Shown here one piece after another: positions 17,401-20,199 of a stretch of 20,199 bases of DNA. A model generated the notes under the pieces. That model was not told the origin of the DNA and did no database searches. It was given only the letters and a program-made list of their open reading frames with translations. The position numbers and the translations under genes were made by a program. Source of the DNA: Lachnospiraceae bacterium. Lineage in GTDB: Bacteria > Bacillota_A > Clostridia > Lachnospirales > Lachnospiraceae. The stretch covers positions 1 through 20,199 of the forward strand of contig JAFUEG010000122.1 in assembly GCA_017464045.1 (NCBI GenBank), in the 5' to 3' direction. Within the stretch, counting starts at the first letter, position 1, and the number at the start of each line of letters is the position of its first letter.

Positions 17401-18163
17401 TAACCTCTGTTCCGCCTTCTGCAAAATGAACTATTGAAAGCTCATCCACTTTAGCTATTTCAGGAGCATCATCATACTCAATTTTAACTTCAACAGGTAA
17501 AGCCGGCTCAACCTTCTCGCCATCCTTTAAGATTTCAATATCAAAAAATCTGGCAAATGATATATCAGCTGCACTGTCCTGATTAAGGACTACAGCTGCT
17601 GCCTGAAGATATAATGCATACTCCATTGTACCCGGTATAAGCTCACGAACTGATAATGTAAGCTCGTCGGCCGGATATGACAGACTTCCTTCAGGTGCAT
17701 TAATCGTTATGTCACATCCGCTTTCCGGTACACGCACTGAAAAAGAAACTGCTTCAGAAACTGTATCAGAACTTTCTTCATCAATAGCATCCGTATCAGG
17801 TAAATCCTTTACATCTGCCTGTGAATCAACATCTGAACTTATATCAACTCCAACCTCCGAATCAAAAATATCCTCAGCTTTATTATCCTCAGCCTGTTCC
17901 TCAGAGTTGATTGCTGCATCGGTATCCTCTACTTCTGTTGCCTCATTTGATGTGTCATCCTCTACATCCTTTTCATCGGTTGCAGCTTGTACAGCTGCAT
18001 CCATCGGAGTACCCACATCAACAGTTCCGTCATCGCTTACTGTTTCTGTAGCTTCTTCCGCAAAAACCAGGTTTTTAAACTGTGGTCTTATGACTGACAT
18101 AACTACGGAAATAACCAGCAAAACTGCAAGCATTTTTTTGATTTTTTTCTGGTATCCTCTCAT
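14438..18163 (-). CDS. Cell-wall-anchored surface protein with Thr-rich stalk
   Basis: A 1241-residue exported adhesin-like protein. A signal peptide (1-35, ending VFA-EE) is followed by an acidic, low-complexity region (36-139), a beta module (140-281, with SFS at its end) shared with the secreted protein at 5955, and about 620 residues of beta-rich modules resembling Cna-B/SpaA adhesins. Two tandem DUF11-like repeats of 132 residues follow (about 906-1037 and 1038-1169, both with PYEGxGxLGGV and NGGPG), then a Thr/Ser stalk (about 1170-1207). The tail KTKDTAP, a hydrophobic helix and KKKIKK form a sortase-type sorting signal, but without LPXTG. A longer frame to 18238 exists, yet GGGAGG (18169-18174) sits 5 bp before the ATG at 18163 and the upstream ATG has no good site. 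No sortase lies in the window. The divergent AraC-type gene is the likely regulator. Confidence 0.85.
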   Translation of the reverse strand: MRGYQKKIKKMLAVLLVISVVMSVIRPQFKNLVFAEEATETVSDDGTVDVGTPMDAAVQAATDEKDVEDDTSNEATEVEDTDAAINSEEQAEDNKAEDIFDSEVGVDISSDVDSQADVKDLPDTDAIDEESSDTVSEAVSFSVRVPESGCDITINAPEGSLSYPADELTLSVRELIPGTMEYALYLQAAAVVLNQDSAADISFARFFDIEILKDGEKVEPALPVEVKIEYDDAPEIAKVDELSIVHFAEGGTEVIKDIELNEDATEIVYEQGSFSITATIVTTVTEPTKTPDPLDPTEYIYHDNNHDYILVAVCDDKVYTVQDDGSLREIPASNYEKVGTDITKVTEDSSFLWKYTLLENDKKYIRYVSDGFDYNADKLAQVYAYTSIAPGEIAGIAISMPDYNDDENKTVNREGGQVIYDNNPENYSIVFAGNEIKSATADKYLTLNADRTRIQGNATNPDDGVKFYFAKAALPDETELDTGLIGNKAYNHIVNHIDISISDTLDVDIPLAYGNYYDKDGNIVLTVDREHYPDGYNLHISQKVSVSQEQLRKAKITANKRLVDANGNAVPGDALDNVFYITGYSANAETSLSTPQVRIEGIFKVANIAPGNNGSDAVKAERLNNRILYTVEAVEPNARFYYTNPNNPEEHLYDPNGHELYIEADVTIKDSFDYFDTRNECPPLHGITYSSHPGEDFEPYWQAGEIHGWGISGMDFKLSGEATVDIRPYAIEIENKIIDTNGNPIIPLDKITGFKYGVYVNETGNPDSVIGKNAGGYNGDSFDLSSYHKVTDKTIDIDNDPSKNATNVVYEYSLPEGMVYIDEDKSTVPEFIIDKEGNRWVYKKTYIETEYVWRAGDLNNNNRHFSKDYNESDSTYNSVPEVVGTYGTEFNKFLEFYVRNVYEKIESPVKREIIPYEGNGALGGVDIGNEITYEISYKNYKNKAADVVIKDQLDKNVEFVSASDSGVYDAGTHTVTWTLKDVPSDKEGKVTLKVKVLEGALASNGGPGKVVNGGETSTVKVGNDLEYTLDLVENPVPKTSTKKEVFPYEGTGTLGGVNVGDIITYEIDYKNYKDVAADVIIKDKLDVNVKYVSSTDGGVYDEATHTVTWTIKNVPAGNDGTVSLVVKVLEGALEKNGGPGEVTNGGITSTVKVGNDKEYSLDEVVNPVTDITTTSTTTTTNTTTTSTTTTTTTTTTKTATNTSTNTSVKTKDTAPIAIMVLLMLISITGIIVLTNKKKIKK
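14574..14650. repeat. Low-complexity triplet tract encoding the Thr stalk
   Basis: Runs of GTT/GTA/GTG triplets on the plus strand encode almost only Thr (ACN) on the minus strand. Triplet slippage here would alter stalk length without breaking the frame. Confidence 0.75.
14667..15448 (-). repeat. Two tandem 132-codon DUF11-like repeats
   Basis: The segments starting at 15448 and 15052 (minus strand) encode units offset by exactly 132 residues and clearly similar throughout (PYEG, GVYD, HTVTWT, VKVLEGAL, NGGPG, STVKVGND). They form the rigid rod next to the Thr stalk. Confidence 0.8.
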
Positions 18164-18222
18164 TTTTTCCTCCCTTATAGTTTTTCTTGTTCCCTCTTTT
18201 TTGTTTACATAAATCTTCTTTT

Positions 18223-18240
18223 TTATGTCTTGCGACATAA
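18223..18240. promoter_or_regulatory. Perfect 7-4-7 inverted repeat, candidate operator
   Basis: TTATGTC-TTGC-GACATAA lies in the divergent region between the surface protein and AraC-type genes, 60-77 bp before the surface protein start. Symmetry and position suit a regulator site; as RNA it would be a leader hairpin of the surface protein transcript. Confidence 0.5.
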
Positions 18241-18329
18241 TATCACTTTATAATAACATTCTTATATCAGATTTTTATATCAAAATGATTTAGAAAATAT
18301 AAAAATTTTAAACTATATTTAAAAAATAG

Positions 18330-18338
18330 TGGTATAAT
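18330..18338 (+). promoter_or_regulatory. Extended -10 promoter of the AraC-type gene
   Basis: TGGTATAAT is a full extended -10 (TGnTATAAT). No good -35 is visible, as is usual for this class. RNA would start near 18345, about 70 bp before the start codon. A second TATAAT at 18395-18400 is too close to the gene to serve. Confidence 0.5.
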
Positions 18339-18415
18339 TAATTTAAATTATTAAATATATATTTGTCTGATTTTTAGATGAATACATTATCATATATAAT
18401 TGTTGGGGAGAACAT

Positions 18416-19183
18416 ATGAAATATTCAGATATTTACAGCCAAAATAACGATGAATTGCATCGCGATATAAAAGAGGAAATTCAATTTTTTCACAGTGCTG
18501 CAAGCGGTGACATGCAGGCAATCAGAAAAAATATTGAAGAGAGAAGATTCCGGGATCAAACCGGTGTTGGTACACTTTCCGGTGACCCTGTTCAAAATTT
18601 AAAATATCACATGGTAGTCACCACCGCAATTCTTACAAGAATTTGCATCGAACGTGGTTTGGAGGCAGAAAAGGCATTTCGCATGAGCGACTATTATATC
18701 AAGAAATTAGACGATGCAAAAACCGAAGATGATGTGGAAAAAATACATGATGATATGCTGCTTGATTATACCGGACATATGAATCTTATTTATAATGTAC
18801 CGCTGTCACGTCCCGTCAGCCAGTGCATCGACTATATACATGCCTATATCAGCGAACGAATCAAAGTAAAGGATATCGCCGATAACATAGGTGTATCTGT
18901 CAGCTACCTGTCCCAGGAGTTTTCAAAGGAAGTAGGTAAAACCATAAGTGATTATATAAGAGAAAAGAAGATAGAAATATCCCGGGAAATGCTTACAAAT
19001 ACTGATTTAAGCATATCCGAAATAGCCTACAGGCTCTCATTTTCCTCCCAGAGCCATTTTATCCAGACCTTTAGTTCTCTGACCGGAACAACCCCCAAAA
19101 AATATAGGGACAATCATAAGCAAAAAAAATGGATAGCTTCCGATAATAATGAAAAAGAACGCTATCCATATCTGTTTGAATAA
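18416..19183 (+). CDS. AraC-family regulator, surface-antigen regulator type
   Basis: A 255-residue DNA-binding protein. The helical N-terminal part (1-125) has the pattern DPVQNLKYHMVVTTAILTRI (57-76) then GLEAEKAFRMSDYYIKKLD (81-99). This is typical of the AraC subgroup that includes the YSIRK-targeted surface antigen regulators, rather than of sugar-binding cupin AraCs. The C-terminal domain has two helix-turn-helix units (about 151-172, VKDIADNIGVSVSYLSQEFS, and 199-222, SISEIAYRLSFSSQSHFIQT) with the GTTPKKYR ending normal for the family. GGGGAG at 18405-18410 supports the start. It diverges from the Thr-stalk surface protein gene, which fits that subgroup's usual neighbourhood and suggests it as the target. 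The last 60 bases also encode the terminator of the convergent gene. Confidence 0.9.
   Translation: MKYSDIYSQNNDELHRDIKEEIQFFHSAASGDMQAIRKNIEERRFRDQTGVGTLSGDPVQNLKYHMVVTTAILTRICIERGLEAEKAFRMSDYYIKKLDDAKTEDDVEKIHDDMLLDYTGHMNLIYNVPLSRPVSQCIDYIHAYISERIKVKDIADNIGVSVSYLSQEFSKEVGKTISDYIREKKIEISREMLTNTDLSISEIAYRLSFSSQSHFIQTFSSLTGTTPKKYRDNHKQKKWIASDNNEKERYPYLFE
19121..19169 (-). terminator. Terminator of the CinA-family gene, inside the AraC-type gene
   Basis: ATGGATAGC (19129-19137) and GCTATCCAT (19161-19169) form a 9-bp stem with a 23-base loop. Reading minus, it is followed by a run of T. It lies 18 bp past the CinA-family stop yet within the AraC-type coding end; the two stops are 3 bp apart. 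Confidence 0.65.
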
Positions 19184-19186
19184 TAA

Positions 19187-19690
19187 TTATATCATTTTAA
19201 TCAAAACGTCATATATTTCTTTTGCCACTGCCAATTTATAATCAAGTCTCGTTGGCTGCGGCTCAAGTTCTATATAATAAGCCTCCGTATTACCTCTTAA
19301 ATCTATCGCAAAATATACCTGGCCCGGATTGGATGCATCGGGATTGGCAGGGTCAACATTACCCATCGTTCCCGTAACTCCGATTCCTATGTCTGTGCTA
19401 TATGCCTTTGCACATGCTTTCGCCATAGCCTCTGCTGTCTCTTTTGAATAAACAGTGTACTTATCAAGAATCTCTGCCGGTACACCCTGCATAAGCTTTG
19501 CCTCGTTGCAATAGGTTATAAAAGCTCCTTTAAATATTGCTGATGATCCCTCTGTATCAGTTATAAGAGACGCAATCTGACCGGAGGTTGCTGACTCCAT
19601 GGTTGTAATCGTTATTTTTTTTTCAATTAACAGCTTGGTCAGTCTCTCATAATCCTCCCGGATAGAGCGTTCATCATATAATTTGGACAT
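19187..19690 (-). CDS. CinA C-terminal domain protein (PncC-like amidase family)
   Basis: A 167-residue single-domain member of the CinA C-terminal family, whose characterised members deamidate nicotinamide mononucleotide in NAD recycling. The family pattern is clear: GSSAIFKGAFITYCNEAK (48-65), GVTGTMG (104-110) and GQVYFAID (123-130). The usual AESCTGG motif reads MESATSG (31-37): the Glu-Ser pair is kept, but Cys and the second Gly are changed, and the loop after GVTG is GNVDPANPDASN instead of PGGG. Activity is therefore uncertain. AGGAG at 19697-19701 supports the start. It lies 43 bp after the receiver gene on the same strand, probably one operon, which is an odd pairing for a housekeeping enzyme. 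Confidence 0.85.
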   Translation of the reverse strand: MSKLYDERSIREDYERLTKLLIEKKITITTMESATSGQIASLITDTEGSSAIFKGAFITYCNEAKLMQGVPAEILDKYTVYSKETAEAMAKACAKAYSTDIGIGVTGTMGNVDPANPDASNPGQVYFAIDLRGNTEAYYIELEPQPTRLDYKLAVAKEIYDVLIKMI

Positions 19691-19733
19691 GGTGTTCTCC
19701 TATTCATATCTTTGCATTTATTTGCTGTTTTAA

Positions 19734-20199
19734 TCACTCACCTGATTCATTCTCCCATATCAATTCCTCCAACGTCTGATAGAGGTGTTCTGATTCCACA
19801 GGTTTAGAAAGGTGTGCATTCATTCCAACCTGTAAAGAGCGCTGAACATCTTCGTCAAAGGCGTTGGCTGTCATGGCGATGATAGGAATCTTCTTCGCAT
19901 CCGGTCTTTCGAGCGACCTGATGATTTTCGTTGCTTCAAGACCATCCATTTCCGGCATTCTTATATCCATGAGAATAGCATCGTAATAATTCTCAGGGCT
20001 GGATTTGAACATATCCACTACGACTTTTCCGTTTTCAGCATGATCTATCTCGGCCTCACGGATCTTTATGATTTCTTTCATAATTTCCGCATTAATAAGA
20101 ACATCCTCTGCCATCAGGATATGTCGTCCTTTAAGCTCGGCACGTTTTTTCTCCTTGAAGAGAGTCATGTTATTTTTTCTTGCAACACGTTCAAATTCA
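19734..20199 (-). CDS. Receiver domain, C-terminal end of a probable hybrid sensor kinase (partial)
   Basis: A CheY-like receiver that would be phosphorylated on Asp. Counting from the first Met in the window (20168), it has acidic pocket E21-D22, phosphoacceptor D68 in ILMDIRMPEMDG, T100 in AMTAN and K122 in SKPVE, all intact. That Met is probably internal: the frame stays open through the last 30 bases (EFERVARKNN), there is no ribosome binding site before it, and the lead-in ELKGRHILMAEDVLINAEI is typical of the linker-to-receiver step in Lachnospiraceae hybrid histidine kinases, where the receiver is last. The kinase part would lie beyond the right edge. A free-standing receiver is the alternative. 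The CinA-family gene follows 43 bp later. Confidence 0.8.
   Translation of the reverse strand, partial: EFERVARKNNMTLFKEKKRAELKGRHILMAEDVLINAEIMKEIIKIREAEIDHAENGKVVVDMFKSSPENYYDAILMDIRMPEMDGLEATKIIRSLERPDAKKIPIIAMTANAFDEDVQRSLQVGMNAHLSKPVESEHLYQTLEELIWENESGE

Noticed and set aside
17709..18212. Plus-strand Ser-rich frame of 167 codons
   Set aside because: Mirror of the acidic low-complexity start of the surface protein gene; composition explains the open frame.
20166..20168. ATG at 20168 as the true start of a free-standing receiver
   Set aside because: No ribosome binding site, and the frame is open to the window edge with linker-like residues.

Overview
The window is AT-rich, uses ATA and AGA codons freely, and has strong GGAGG-type ribosome binding sites throughout. 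It carries two diguanylate cyclases, a hybrid-kinase receiver, long acidic secreted proteins and a sortase-type surface protein. Together this points to a low-GC Firmicute, most likely a Lachnospiraceae of the Butyrivibrio/Roseburia kind. That placement is an inference from protein style, not from a marker gene. I see no rRNA, tRNA, transposase, phage gene or CRISPR array.

Layout. Bases 2-148 look like the 3' end of a membrane-protein gene. Bases 139-635 are gene-poor and repeat-rich: two 47-bp repeats, a perfect hairpin, and a roughly 307-bp imperfect palindrome with 23-bp ends that resembles a MITE. Next, on the minus strand, comes an ABC exporter pair (ATPase 2977-3675, FtsX-type permease 668-2974). 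A large hairpin (3817-3903) separates it from a 7TM-type diguanylate cyclase (3958-5655). Upstream of that, also on the minus strand, is a surface-signalling cluster: an XRE regulator (10703-11140) overlaps by 4 bp a membrane Ser/Thr kinase with a C-terminal leucine-rich repeat domain (8721-10706), followed 105 bp later by a large secreted protein (5955-8615).

A divergent control region (11141-11454) carries two well-placed promoters, one for the XRE-kinase unit and one for a dCache-PAS-GGDEF diguanylate cyclase on the plus strand (11455-13317, TTG start). That cyclase converges, across a bidirectional terminator, on a protein that joins MshEN/GspE-N-like motifs to a CheX-like domain (13382-14287). 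The latter is a plausible c-di-GMP effector. A 1241-residue acidic surface protein follows (14438-18163, minus strand, Thr stalk and atypical sorting signal). Its divergent neighbour is an AraC-family regulator (18416-19183), and a perfect inverted repeat lies in the shared intergenic region. The window ends with a CinA/PncC-family protein (19187-19690) and the C-terminal receiver of what looks like a hybrid sensor kinase cut by the window edge (19734-20199).

How it may fit together (inference): the region is devoted to sensing the environment and controlling the cell surface. Two cyclases with different sensors and different feedback sites could feed c-di-GMP to the MshEN/CheX-like protein. 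The XRE-kinase unit may control the secreted protein, and the AraC-type regulator the Thr-stalk surface protein. The most novel-looking parts are the kinase with an outward LRR C-terminus plus its partners, the MshEN/CheX-like fusion, and the palindromic element at 329-635.
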